Shown: piece after piece, positions 49,467 to 58,804 of the stretch
Layout of the letters: every line of letters starts with the position of its first letter
Numbering within the stretch: position 1 is the first letter of the stretch
From: Jonesiaceae bacterium BS-20
GTDB lineage: Bacteria; Actinomycetota; Actinomycetes; Actinomycetales; Cellulomonadaceae
Assembly (NCBI GenBank): GCA_039995105.1
Contig: CP146203.1
Span: 310,001-374,000, forward strand
Direction of reading: 5' to 3'
DNA: 64,000 nucleotides
Translations under genes and position numbers: made by a program
Notes under the pieces: model-generated
Told to the model about the DNA's origin: nothing
Databases searched by the model: none
What the model saw: the letters and a program-made list of their open reading frames with translations, nothing else

Positions 49467-50603
49467 TTAGTCATCAGAGAGCATCTTTGGCAGGAAACCG
49501 AGGAAGTCGAGTTGCTGAATAAGTTTTCTAGCGATTGGTCCACGGGCCAAAGACAGAGTATAAAATCGAGCACCTTCATGAATGGGACGAATCAAGAAGC
49601 GATCTCGTAACTGGGTGATTTTTCGGGATCGCTTTGAGCTTGAGTCCGCTGAGTCAAAAGTTAGATCGCTAGCTTTGACAACGCCCTTCTCGAGGATCAC
49701 CGTCAGAATCCTGGCTGTATCGGAATTGATAATGCCGTCGGTCACCAGACCGTTGATCGCGGGTGCAACCAAGTGTGAAATGACGTATTCATGGTCCTGG
49801 AGGTTTAGAACTCGGTCCAAGTCATTGCGGATTCCACGCACAAAAAATGTTGCCCATGCGGCGTCTCCCTCGGGAGTCAACGAGTCGGCTAGTTCCAAAG
49901 CTGAAATGTATTTATGGCGATCATTGCCGAACACGGACGTTGGATTAAGAGCGCTATAGCCACGTTTTGCGAAAATTGCTTTGCGAAGCATTGCGTAGGT
50001 AAAGAGTCTAGACACTCGACCATTACCGTTTCCGAATGGGTGAATCCAAACAAACCTGTGATGGGCTATCGCGATCTGTAGCATTTGCTCGTTTAATGGG
50101 ACCTCTGAGTTAGCGAAGTCCAATAGACCGGTCATTTCAGCGTGGACAGTGACCCAGCTAGGTGGTGTGTGGGCAGATCCGCTTATGGCTACGTCCTGGT
50201 TACGGTAGTTGCCAGGGTTAGGGTCACCTTCTCGCTCGAGATCTGCCACTGTTCGGGCATGTAACTCTCGGATGAATGAATGTGTCAAAGGCGTATCGAG
50301 ATCTATCGAGTCAACAAAATGGGCGGTTCCAGCAATATTGAGAATTTCCCGAAGTGGATCGCTAGGTGGCTGCGTATTGGTAGCAGACGAGTTCTCTATC
50401 GCCTCGTAGACGGTAGTGTGGTTACCTTCAATGCGTGCGGAGACTACGCTCATGACCGTGTCAAACAGTTGATGGAGTTCAATGTAGATATCAGTGGGTG
50501 TGGTTCCGGTGCCAATATTGGCTCGAAGGCGTTCGATCTCAAAAAGTAGCGATACTAACTCAGACTTGAATCCAGGTTCGGGTAATGCATACTTGCTGTT
50601 CAT
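49467..50603 (-). CDS. Fic domain protein (AMPylator family, class II-like)
   Basis: 378 residues. N-terminal inhibitory-helix motif SARIEG (55-60), matching the [S/T]xxxE[G/N] element that blocks ATP in Fic proteins; Fic core with HHRFVWIHPFGNGNGRVSRL (catalytic HPFGNGNGRVSR at 188-199) and a C-terminal winged-helix-like part (GIINSDTARILTVILEKGVVKASDLT). The acidic metal ligand of HxFxDGNGR is Asn, a known variant. The protein probably AMPylates targets or self-regulates. It has no obvious cognate partner nearby. It is less codon-biased than the neighbours and may be a transferred gene. Confidence 0.88.
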   Translation of the reverse strand: MNSKYALPEPGFKSELVSLLFEIERLRANIGTGTTPTDIYIELHQLFDTVMSVVSARIEGNHTTVYEAIENSSATNTQPPSDPLREILNIAGTAHFVDSIDLDTPLTHSFIRELHARTVADLEREGDPNPGNYRNQDVAISGSAHTPPSWVTVHAEMTGLLDFANSEVPLNEQMLQIAIAHHRFVWIHPFGNGNGRVSRLFTYAMLRKAIFAKRGYSALNPTSVFGNDRHKYISALELADSLTPEGDAAWATFFVRGIRNDLDRVLNLQDHEYVISHLVAPAINGLVTDGIINSDTARILTVILEKGVVKASDLTFDSADSSSKRSRKITQLRDRFLIRPIHEGARFYTLSLARGPIARKLIQQLDFLGFLPKMLSDD

Positions 50604-50690
50604 CGTGCCCTCCGCGTCCGGCGTCTCACTTGAATTCCGCTTGGAATTTGCTTCAGTATACGCATTACTTGCGGAACTGGGCTGAACTAT

Positions 50691-50876
50691 TTGCAGGTAA
50701 CTGCTCTGAATGTTAATAAATTCAACGATTTTTACTGGTATCAGAACGCGATTACTTGCAGTGCTGCGGACGGACTACTTGCAAGTCCAGCACACCAAAG
50801 TGGCTTACAAGAAATATTAGAGAGCAAAGACTTTGCCGGTGCCTATTCGAAACTAGTGCACGGTACAGACAGATAA
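50691..50876 (+). CDS. Possible 61-residue protein, unsupported by family
   Basis: MQVTALNVNKFNDFYWYQNAITCSAADGLLASPAHQSGLQEILESKDFAGAYSKLVHGTDR. Composition looks protein-like and it ends at a terminator, but the TTG start has a weak RBS and no family is recognised. It may be a remnant of the accessory Fic locus. Confidence 0.3.
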   Translation: MQVTALNVNKFNDFYWYQNAITCSAADGLLASPAHQSGLQEILESKDFAGAYSKLVHGTDR

Positions 50877-50908
50877 GGCCCCCGGTTCACCTTGGAACCG
50901 GGGGCCTT
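50875..50908. terminator. Strong terminator after whiB
   Basis: AAGGCCCCCGGTTC and GAACCGGGGGCCTT form a 14-bp perfect stem; TGTCT follows on the plus side. On the minus strand it lies 42 bp beyond the whiB stop. Confidence 0.85.
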
Positions 50909-50949
50909 GTCTAACACTATATCCCTGTGGGACTATGCGGCAGGCTTAC

Positions 50950-51198
50950 TTAGCTTGCGCGGCGAGCACGAGCGGTGCGGCGCTTAAGCGCGCGGCGCTC
51001 ATCCTCTGATAGTCCACCCCAAACACCAGCGTCCTGTCCAGACTCGATTGCCCACTTGAGGCAGGTGTCTGTGACTGGGCAACGCCGGCAAACGGCTTTA
51101 GCCTCTTCTATTTGAAGGAGTGCCGGACCAGTATTCCCAATTGGGAAGAATAGTTCTGGGTCCTCTTCGAGGCACGAGGCGCGGTGACGCCAATCCAT
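50950..51198 (-). CDS. WhiB-family iron-sulfur transcription factor (WhiB1-like)
   Basis: 83 residues. Four Cys ligands: C9 (HRASCLEEDPELFF) and the cluster CRRCPVTDTC, then GVWGGLSEDERRALKRRTARARR, the turn and basic helix that bind DNA and sigma factor. WhiB1-type proteins hold a nitric-oxide-sensitive [4Fe-4S] cluster and bind SigA region 4. ATG 51198 with AGGAG; the longer frame has no RBS. Next to pdtaS region as in mycobacteria. Confidence 0.92.
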   Translation of the reverse strand: MDWRHRASCLEEDPELFFPIGNTGPALLQIEEAKAVCRRCPVTDTCLKWAIESGQDAGVWGGLSEDERRALKRRTARARRAS

Positions 51199-51225
51199 TG
51201 CAACTCCTAGGCAGGTAAAAATCAC

Positions 51226-51552
51226 ACAACTCTAAAGCAAGAGGGGATGTGAATAATTGGGGAACGAGAAACACGTAATCACTAGGTTCACATTTTGGGC
51301 GCTGTGAAACAAGAGATAGGCGTAACTTTGTGGCTCTAACCCTGTGAGGTTTTGGTCACAACGGCAAAAGATGGTATAGATTTTCAAACGTTCGTGCTGA
51401 TCAGCGATTATGTTCTGGAAACCCTTGACTTTTGGCGGTTGTCTATGGCAGGAGCAGCATTGTTTCTCACTGTGAGACGGTAGATAGGAGGTTTCGCTCA
51501 GGGCAGGTCCAACTTTATGGGGAGTTCTGGCAGACTTGGCAAGTAACTTTTA
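51226..51552. other. Gene-free region upstream of whiB
   Basis: 327 bp with divergent promoters; nothing else recognised. Confidence 0.4.
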
Positions 51553-52029
51553 GTGATTGGCAGTCAAGTGACGCAAACCCCCGAGTCCACAAATAATCCG
51601 ACACCGTCAACCCTGTTGCAGTGGCTGAGTGTGCCACGCCCCGGGTTGGTAAAGGCAACCATGTTCTTGGTCGCTCTCCAGGCCGTTGGGTTTGCCGGAT
51701 ATACCGTGTTCGGACTGCTCCAACTGGTGCGTGGTGACTTTGAGTACCTCACGATTGTGCTGTCGGTCTTGGTCTTCACCGCATTGATGGTTGTTATCTT
51801 GCTGGCCGCGGTCAAAGGGTTGGGTAACGGCCGGCCCTGGGTGCGCGGATTGATCATCACGTTCCAGCTGCTTGGCTTACTCGTAGGAGTCTCCCTCATC
51901 CAGGGTGGGATCTACGGGCTCGCCATTCCGTTGCTGGTCTGGGTGGTAGCGGTCCTAATCCTGATGTTCTCACGGGAAGTCAACGGATTTGTTGGGCCAC
52001 GTGAGTTCCCATTTGCAGACCAAGACTAA
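51553..52029 (+). CDS. Four-helix membrane protein, unknown
   Basis: 158 residues. Four helices (VALQAVGFAGYTVFGLLQL; VLSVLVFTALMVVILLAAV; GLIITFQLLGLLVGVSLIQGG; LAIPLLVWVVAVLILMFS) with short loops and a hydrophilic N-terminus. GTG 51553 has no clear SD; other starts are possible. Typical actinobacterial uncharacterised membrane protein. Its end overlaps the converging ATPase gene by four bases. Confidence 0.7.
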   Translation: MIGSQVTQTPESTNNPTPSTLLQWLSVPRPGLVKATMFLVALQAVGFAGYTVFGLLQLVRGDFEYLTIVLSVLVFTALMVVILLAAVKGLGNGRPWVRGLIITFQLLGLLVGVSLIQGGIYGLAIPLLVWVVAVLILMFSREVNGFVGPREFPFADQD

Positions 52030-55000
52030 CCGGTAGCGCCGGCAACTTGGATGGGTACTACCCGCCCGTTGTGCACCATGACCCCGCGTCCCGGAGGTAT
52101 CCCAGTCGGTACCAGATGCCCCGGATCGGTGAACTCTTCGATTGGTTGGCCCAAAAACACTAGGTGCTGACGTTGGTTTGGTGCGAGCGTAATACCATTG
52201 CTGACTCCCAACAGTTGCGCAGGCAGCGCTCTGGCCGTAGCTAAGTTTGCTGTTCGCAGGGTTGCCACAACGTAGTGGCCGGCCCCGGTGATGATATCCA
52301 CAGCCCGCTGGACCAGTTGTGGATCGCGTTGCATCATTTCATCCACGTCATCAAGAATGACGGTGCTTGGCTGGTGTGGGGTTCCGAGTCGGGCCCTGCG
52401 CTCACCCCCGCTCACTGCCACGAGCGCAGGCTCAAGGCTTGTGGGCGTTTCAATCCGGGCGAGCTCGCTTACAAGCTCGGGGAGGAGTTCCATCGGGTGG
52501 TTCCAGACTGCTTCTGCGGGTTGGTGCAATGGTGTCCGTGGTGGGGATGCAGAAAATAGACCGAGCAGACTCCCGCGGCAGTGATGTGCCTTGGCAAACC
52601 GGGTTGCGGTCCAGGTGCGACCGGAGCGTGGGGTGCCGGCAATGATCCAATTACCGATAAGGGGAACTTCAACCGGCGTAAGTGCCGCCGCGCTGGGCAC
52701 CGCCACATTTGGTGCAAAGGCAATGCCAAGTTCCGCTGCGGGCTGCCGGCTGAGCGTTGGCAGTGCCGGGATACGCGGTGCTGGGTCACGGATTTGAGGC
52801 ATACCCGTTTCCGGATCTTGCCGTTCTGCTATGGGGGCGAGTACGCTAGCGGCCACCTGCACTAGGGTTGGGTGCTCACCACCGAGCAGGACTGCCCGGC
52901 CGGGGATCCGTCCGGACCCGGCCCAGGGCGTTGGCACACCCAGGAAATGGTCATCGTGGGCGGAAGCGGTGAGAAATACCAGTCGCTGGCCAATAAACGG
53001 TGCGAGCACGCTTGGCAGGCCCGAGGTTGAGGAAACCACAACGGTCAGGTTGAGGTGGGCGGCGGACCGTAAGACGTCAACCAACAGATCCCAAGTGCGT
53101 CCTTGTAGGTATCCCTCGAGGGCTGCCCGCAGTTGGGACAGACCATCAATGAACAGCACCGCTGCCCGCCTACTCGGACTTGCCAGCAATGTCTGGAGCA
53201 GCGCGGTAATCCGTTGGAACTCATGGTGTCCGGCAAATGTGCCGAGTCCCGGGAATCGGTCGTAGCCGCTGGGTGTGGGAAGACCAATGCCGTGGACGTG
53301 GAGTCCGGCCGCCACTGCGCCTTGCAGGAGCGTGCCAATTGCGGTTGAATGCCCAGCCCGGGAGGGGCCCAAGATGGCGAGGTTCCCGTGCGGGTGAGTA
53401 CGCTCGGTTGTGGGGTTTGGAGCAAGGTAAAGGCCAACGGTTGAGCTGGTCTGTCTGCCGATTACTTCTCCTTGCCCAATGGCGATGAGACCTGGAGCCA
53501 ACGGAGCAGCCAGATCCGCGGTAACCTCGGTGGGCAGGGTTGGGGCCCAGAGGGGGACCGGTCCGGGCAGGTGTGCCCAATGGGAGGTGATCGCTGCGAC
53601 GCGGTCAAGGAGTGCGGAAGACGTTTGCACCGGTTGTTGGGGACGGGATAGTGCGCCCGTTTGGGGGTCGCGGGTCGCCTTGATGGGGCGAGCGGTCGCG
53701 GCGGCTACGGCGGCGTAATAGCTTTGCAAAGCGATGGGGGAGTTGCCTCCAACCTTGAGGTAGACCCTCCCGGCCAGATCCACCGGGATTTGGGCCGCCT
53801 GCGTTGAATCCAAGACTTCAAGAGCGTCCTGCTCGGTAGCAACCCGCAGACACAACCGGGCATTGAGGTTTGCGCGCATCTCCGCGGTGATCGCACCGTT
53901 TGGGCGTTGGGTAGCCAAGACCAGGTGGACACCTAGGGAACGCCCTTGGGCGGCGATCCGTACCAGGTTTGGCACAAACTCGGGCTCGTCATCAACCAGT
54001 GCACGCAGTTCATCGACGATGATGATAATCCGAGGCAGGGTTACCAAACCGCCAGTTGCCGCATGGAACTGAGTGAAGCTAGTGACCGCGTGCTGGGCGA
54101 AGAGCCGCTCACGCTCCTTGAGTTGGATGGATAAACCGGCGATGGCCCGCCGGGCACTTCCCGGATCAAGGTCCGTCACCATGCCTACAACGTGGGGGAG
54201 ATCTTTGCAGTGGGAGAACCCGGAACCACCCTTGAAATCGACTAATGCAACAGCTACCTGTGCGGGACTATAGTTAGCGGCCAGGCCCAGCACCAGAGTC
54301 TGGAGAAGTTCCGACTTTCCAGCACCCGTGGTCCCGGCAACGAGAGCGTGTGGGCCGTCGGATACCAGATCAAAAATGATCGGGGTATGACCGGCCCCAA
54401 CGCCCAGGGGCACCGGCAACCCGCTATGGACCGCAGCGGGGCCCAGCTCAGGCAACTGCGGTTTGGCGGCTATCGACTGGGAATCTAGGACCAGGTCCAT
54501 ATCTGAGGTGGGTGCATCGGAAACCAGAGGATCGGGCAGCGCGACCCGTCGGGGGAGGGAGTCACTCGCGACAGGCGGACTACCTGTTCCAGGAGAACCT
54601 TCTACCCCGGACCCCGCCGCCCTCGCAACGAGAGCCAAGGCGGTACGTGCTGAGGCATCGTGAAGCCTGTGCGCCCGGGCCAACCGCTCGGCGTCACCGG
54701 GGGTAAGCCCGTAGTAGCAGGTGGTCCCGAGCGCTGCGTTGCCCGCGTGCCAAGTCACCGCCGTCCGGGTGACCGTCGCGGTGGTTTGACACCACGATGG
54801 CACCTGCTGGTGGCCATCCAACAGCAAGATCTGCTCCGTGCCCAGGGCGCCCGACGGAAGCCACCGCATCCAATCCTCGGGACCAAGGGTTCCAAGGTGC
54901 GGTGCTGGGACCGGGGAGGCGGTGAGTGCAAAGCGGCTGCGCCCCAGGAGCAGGGCCCGCGCAAGCGGTTCCGACAAAGTCCGTGGGCCCACCAGAGCGA

Positions 55001-55901
55001 TGGGACCGGCCTCCCCGAACGCGGGTGCATTTAGCAGATCCAAAGGGTGTGGCCCCGCCACCCGGGCAATCTGGGGAGGAAGGATGTCAGGCAGCGCCCG
55101 CGGCTGCAGGTCGCTTCCAGCCTGTGTGGCTGGAAGGTCCTGGCTAAAGAAGGCCGAGCTGAGCACAATCAGCGGCATGGACAATCCGAGCAGGAGAAAC
55201 ATGGGCTTGTTGAGCAAGAGCGCAAACGAGCCAACGATGACCAAACTGATAGCCGCCGGTATCCATCTGCTAGCCGGGATATTACGCAGTCGCGCGCCCA
55301 CGGAGCCACGCTCGTGGCGGGGACCGCGAAGCTGATAGGTGCGAGTTAACCCGTGGAGCCTGTGGGAAACCGTGACCAACGAGCCCGCCGTACCGCGCTG
55401 TGCCTGTGCAACACCCGGTGCCTGCGTAACACCCGGTGCCTGCGTAACACCCGGTGCCTTACTAGGGGGCCGCCCCAATCCCAAGCGGGCAGTCCTACGG
55501 TGAGCAAAGTGCCAACCAGGGGCGCTACCCACCCGAATCCGGCCCGAGCGCATCTGAACCCTGACCCCCGGTGCTTCTACCGGCCGGGTCCACCGCGAAA
55601 ACCCTAGGAACGGAAGGGAAACAATCGAACCATCCTGCAGGCAGGCCAACTGCCACGGAGCATCGGGCGCGCTCGCAGGGGCCTGCGCCGGCGCAGCGGT
55701 CAACGACAGATGACAACCTGCAACAAGCGGAGCCAAACCCACCACATGATGATCGTCTAGCCGCTGGGCGCCCACAAACAACTCGGCAATCTTGGTGAGC
55801 TGGCTCTCGTGAGCAAGTACGACCTTGAGGTCTGCCACACGCAGCGCCGTGGGCAACCAGAACTCACCAAAACAATCAAAGGACACGGCAATCTCAGACA
55901 T
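52026..55901 (-). CDS. EccC/EssC-like FtsK/SpoIIIE ATPase with three ATPase modules
   Basis: About 1291 residues. N-terminal region with a beta-rich FHA-like part, two membrane helices at about 214-245 (WIPAAISLVIVGSFALLL and PMFLLLGLSMPLIVLSS), then three FtsK-like modules. Module 1 has an intact P-loop (GTTGAGKSE, about residue 524); modules 2 and 3 have degenerate ones (GPSRAGHST, about 847; GTPRSGRTW, about 1090). That is the pattern of type VII secretion motor proteins. No WXG100, EccB/D or mycosin genes are in the window, so it is an orphan or its partners lie outside. ATG 55901 (MSEIAVSF) is chosen. Confidence 0.82.
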   Translation of the reverse strand: MSEIAVSFDCFGEFWLPTALRVADLKVVLAHESQLTKIAELFVGAQRLDDHHVVGLAPLVAGCHLSLTAAPAQAPASAPDAPWQLACLQDGSIVSLPFLGFSRWTRPVEAPGVRVQMRSGRIRVGSAPGWHFAHRRTARLGLGRPPSKAPGVTQAPGVTQAPGVAQAQRGTAGSLVTVSHRLHGLTRTYQLRGPRHERGSVGARLRNIPASRWIPAAISLVIVGSFALLLNKPMFLLLGLSMPLIVLSSAFFSQDLPATQAGSDLQPRALPDILPPQIARVAGPHPLDLLNAPAFGEAGPIALVGPRTLSEPLARALLLGRSRFALTASPVPAPHLGTLGPEDWMRWLPSGALGTEQILLLDGHQQVPSWCQTTATVTRTAVTWHAGNAALGTTCYYGLTPGDAERLARAHRLHDASARTALALVARAAGSGVEGSPGTGSPPVASDSLPRRVALPDPLVSDAPTSDMDLVLDSQSIAAKPQLPELGPAAVHSGLPVPLGVGAGHTPIIFDLVSDGPHALVAGTTGAGKSELLQTLVLGLAANYSPAQVAVALVDFKGGSGFSHCKDLPHVVGMVTDLDPGSARRAIAGLSIQLKERERLFAQHAVTSFTQFHAATGGLVTLPRIIIIVDELRALVDDEPEFVPNLVRIAAQGRSLGVHLVLATQRPNGAITAEMRANLNARLCLRVATEQDALEVLDSTQAAQIPVDLAGRVYLKVGGNSPIALQSYYAAVAAATARPIKATRDPQTGALSRPQQPVQTSSALLDRVAAITSHWAHLPGPVPLWAPTLPTEVTADLAAPLAPGLIAIGQGEVIGRQTSSTVGLYLAPNPTTERTHPHGNLAILGPSRAGHSTAIGTLLQGAVAAGLHVHGIGLPTPSGYDRFPGLGTFAGHHEFQRITALLQTLLASPSRRAAVLFIDGLSQLRAALEGYLQGRTWDLLVDVLRSAAHLNLTVVVSSTSGLPSVLAPFIGQRLVFLTASAHDDHFLGVPTPWAGSGRIPGRAVLLGGEHPTLVQVAASVLAPIAERQDPETGMPQIRDPAPRIPALPTLSRQPAAELGIAFAPNVAVPSAAALTPVEVPLIGNWIIAGTPRSGRTWTATRFAKAHHCRGSLLGLFSASPPRTPLHQPAEAVWNHPMELLPELVSELARIETPTSLEPALVAVSGGERRARLGTPHQPSTVILDDVDEMMQRDPQLVQRAVDIITGAGHYVVATLRTANLATARALPAQLLGVSNGITLAPNQRQHLVFLGQPIEEFTDPGHLVPTGIPPGRGVMVHNGRVVPIQVAGATG
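55403..55461. repeat. 18-bp tandem repeats in the FtsK-like gene
   Basis: Unit ACACCCGGTGCCTGCGTA occurs about three times in register (from 55411), encoding Gln-Ala-Pro-Gly-Val-Thr repeats (QAPGVTQAPGV) in a linker between the FHA-like region and the helices. It is a length-variable minisatellite candidate. Confidence 0.75.
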
Positions 55902-56025
55902 GACCTCAGCATTGCCAACAAGGTCCAACGTCTTAACTCATGCGCGCTCGCAGCAGGGAACATGTGGGCCGCGCGGTCGCGCGACCGATTGTGGGTAACC
56001 AAGTTTGCCCGTGGGGTAAACAGAA

Positions 56026-56059
56026 GTGGGGTTGGCCCGGATGTCCGGACCAACCCCAC
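56026..56059. terminator. Terminator after the FtsX-type permease
   Basis: GTGGGGTTGG and CCAACCCCAC with an inner CCGGATGTCCGG stem, about 20 bp beyond the permease stop on the minus strand. Confidence 0.8.
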
Positions 56060-56080
56060 GTTCATGCACTGATTTGGTGC

Positions 56081-58804
56081 TTAGTCGACCGCGAGCGCCT
56101 CAACCGGTGAGGTGTTGGCAGCGCCGCGTGCCGGTAGCACGGAGGCTAGGAATCCGGCGAGCACGGCAATGACCATGATCGCTACGAGGTCTACCCAGCG
56201 GATAGACACCTGGACATCGGTGAAGCCGCCCAGCAAGAGTGTTGAGCCAATGACGGCGTACACAATTCCCAAGACGATTCCAAGGAGTGCCCCGATTCCC
56301 GCAATGAGCATGCCTTCAATACCCAAGGAGCGTTTGAGTTGCTTCTTGGACATGCCGATCGCACGTAGCGTTGCTGATTCGCGGCGGCGTTCAATGACCG
56401 ACAGTGACAGCGTATTAGCCACACCGATCAGGGCAATGACCACGGCAACGGCGAGCAGTCCAACAAGGACCAGCAGGACAATGTCGATCGTCTGTTGGAA
56501 CATGATGCGTTCCATGACAGCGCCGCTGAAGGTCATGGCGTCTTCCCCAAACACGTCGCGCAAGCTGTCAACCGTGTCGCCCGCGTTGGTGATGTCCTTG
56601 ACCTTGATGAGCAGAAGCTGGTTTACCTTGTAGCTTGGGTCATCGATCAGTTCAACCAAGCGGTCAAGTGCCGCCGGGGTTGTGATCCAATCGTAGGTGC
56701 CGGTGGATCCCTGGACCGCGGTCAGGTCAACACCCTGGTCATAGCCGGGGCGCTTGGTGGGATCCTCAATCCATTCGCCATCTTCGCTGCCCTGTTCAAC
56801 GAAGAACCGTGCGGACTTGCCGTCCAGTTCCGCACCGGCCCAGGTAGGCATGATGGCGCTGTTGTCATCGTATTGGTCAGCCAAGTCGGGTGACCGCAAG
56901 ACCTTGCGGGCATCTTCTTTGGACAGGCCCATGATCATGGTGCTCATCTCGCCACCGCTCAGGTTGCCATAGGCATCCTTAACCGGGTCAATGTAGGAGC
57001 TAACCATGTAGGTGGTGTTGACGATTGTGGCGGCCTCGACCCCGTCAATCGCGTTCACCCGGTCGAGCATCTCCGGGGTAATTTCTGCGGGGTTCACACC
57101 GCTCCACCCCGGGTTACCCATGATGTCGATTGGGAATTGGTCGTCAAGGGCCGAGTTCATGGTGACGCGAGCGGTTGCGGCTCCAACGGACATCATGGCC
57201 ACGAGGGTGACACCGATAAATAGTGCGGTTGCGGTTGCAGCGGTACGGCGGGGGTTACGGATGGTGTTGGCTTGCGCCAACTTTGACGATGCCCCAACGG
57301 CGATGAGTTTTCCTATCGCCCCAACGACCTTGGGTACCCACACAACCGAGCTCATGATCAGGCCAATGAAGGTGAGCATGCCACCGAAGATGCCGGAGAG
57401 GAGCGCGAGTTCGAGCGTGGATTCGTTGCCGCTGCCCAGGGAAAGACCCAGACCAATGAGTGCGGCTCCACCCCCGATGAGGATAAAGGCAAAGATGAGA
57501 CGGATGCGGCTGGCCTTCTTCGTTGCCTCGCCCGAGCCTTCCTGCGGACGCAGCGCCGCAAGTGGTGGGACCTTGGTGGCAATGCGCGCCGGAACCAGCG
57601 AAGCAAGGACGGTAACGGCGGTTCCCGCAAGCAGTGGCACCCAGATCGAGGTTGCCGGGATGGTGATCCATTCTTGGAGCCCCCGGGCAAACTCGAACTG
57701 TTTCAAGATGCTCAAGGTGACCTGCATGAGGCCGAGCCCAATGATGATTCCAGTAACCGAGGACACAAAGCCAAGGATTGCGGCCTCAACCAGCACGGAG
57801 TTTCTGATCTGTTTCTTGTTCGCACCGACGCAGCGCAGCAGCGCCAGCGTCTTGGCACGCTGAGCAACGAGCACCTGGAAGGTGTTTGTGATGACCAAGC
57901 CGGCCACAAACAGCGCCAGGGCCGCAAACACGAGAACAAACGTCATCATGATGTTTGCCTCGCCGGTCAGGCTTTGGAACTGGTTCTGAGCAACTTCTTG
58001 CTTGGTATACGTAACGCGCTCGCCGGTGATCTCATTCATGTCGGCTTGCAGAGCTGTGAGGTCAGCGCCATCCTCGGCAGCCACCAAGACCCGGTAGGCA
58101 ACAAAATCGGTGCGTTCCTCAACTACTTTTTGGATCTGTTCCCAACTGGATTGGGTCAGCAGCGCCCCACCCGAGGTGTACGTAAAAGCACCGCGGAAAT
58201 CATTGGTTACACCTGTGATGGTGAAGTCAAAGGTGGAGGTGGCTTCCGCGAGCGCCTCGTCCTGGGTCAGGCCTTGCTCAATGCCGGCATCGACCTGTTC
58301 GTAATCAACCAGTTCAGCGGTAACTTGGCCGCCTACTTTGAGGCCCAAACGCTCGAGAACCTTGGCGGGCAGCGCTATCTCAGAGTCAGTTGTGGGGGCC
58401 GTGCCCTCGGTGAGCTCAAGAAGCTGCAGTTTAGGGTTGGTCGCGGTCAGCGCGACAGCCGTCATTTCGTTCTTCTCGCCGGCCACGAGGGTCAGGGTGT
58501 CAAACTCGGGGCTGACACTGACCTCGTTGATACCGTCGAGGGCGGCAATTTTTGCCAGCTCGTCGGCGGTGAACGGGATTGTTTGCCAGTCCGTTCCTTC
58601 GCTGGTCTCGACCATGACCGAGGAGTTGGAACTGAGGTCGGAGTCGCCAAGACTTGCGGTCATGGCGTTCTCAGAGGTCTTGATGAGGATTTGTCCACCA
58701 ACAAAGGTGGCCGCCACAAAGGCCGTGCCAATAGCGATCGCTATACCGGCCGCAATGAGGCGCCCAATATTGCGCCTCATTTGATAGAGGGTAATTTTTA
58801 GCAT
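56081..58804 (-). CDS. FtsX/MacB-type ABC permease
   Basis: 907 residues. One N-terminal helix (LIAAGIAIAIGTAFVAATFVGG), a large extracellular MacB-like domain (about 30-260), three helices with the FtsX signature (MMTFVLVFAALALFVAGLVITNTFQVLVAQRAKTLALLRCVGANKKQ), then a second pair of extracellular and FtsX segments and the C-terminal FtsX block (IALIGVANTLSLSVIERRRESATLRAIGMSKKQLKRSL). Such permeases with the preceding ATPase export lipoproteins or peptides or confer antimicrobial peptide resistance. Its start overlaps the ATPase gene. Confidence 0.85.
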   Translation of the reverse strand: MLKITLYQMRRNIGRLIAAGIAIAIGTAFVAATFVGGQILIKTSENAMTASLGDSDLSSNSSVMVETSEGTDWQTIPFTADELAKIAALDGINEVSVSPEFDTLTLVAGEKNEMTAVALTATNPKLQLLELTEGTAPTTDSEIALPAKVLERLGLKVGGQVTAELVDYEQVDAGIEQGLTQDEALAEATSTFDFTITGVTNDFRGAFTYTSGGALLTQSSWEQIQKVVEERTDFVAYRVLVAAEDGADLTALQADMNEITGERVTYTKQEVAQNQFQSLTGEANIMMTFVLVFAALALFVAGLVITNTFQVLVAQRAKTLALLRCVGANKKQIRNSVLVEAAILGFVSSVTGIIIGLGLMQVTLSILKQFEFARGLQEWITIPATSIWVPLLAGTAVTVLASLVPARIATKVPPLAALRPQEGSGEATKKASRIRLIFAFILIGGGAALIGLGLSLGSGNESTLELALLSGIFGGMLTFIGLIMSSVVWVPKVVGAIGKLIAVGASSKLAQANTIRNPRRTAATATALFIGVTLVAMMSVGAATARVTMNSALDDQFPIDIMGNPGWSGVNPAEITPEMLDRVNAIDGVEAATIVNTTYMVSSYIDPVKDAYGNLSGGEMSTMIMGLSKEDARKVLRSPDLADQYDDNSAIMPTWAGAELDGKSARFFVEQGSEDGEWIEDPTKRPGYDQGVDLTAVQGSTGTYDWITTPAALDRLVELIDDPSYKVNQLLLIKVKDITNAGDTVDSLRDVFGEDAMTFSGAVMERIMFQQTIDIVLLVLVGLLAVAVVIALIGVANTLSLSVIERRRESATLRAIGMSKKQLKRSLGIEGMLIAGIGALLGIVLGIVYAVIGSTLLLGGFTDVQVSIRWVDLVAIMVIAVLAGFLASVLPARGAANTSPVEALAVD

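Noticed and set aside
55403-55461. CRISPR or DNA uptake repeat
   Set aside because: Perfect in-frame 18-bp tandem repeats within a coding region without spacers.
57674-58801. 375-codon open frame opposite the FtsX permease
   Set aside because: Shadow of the well-supported permease; no recognisable domain and no RBS.
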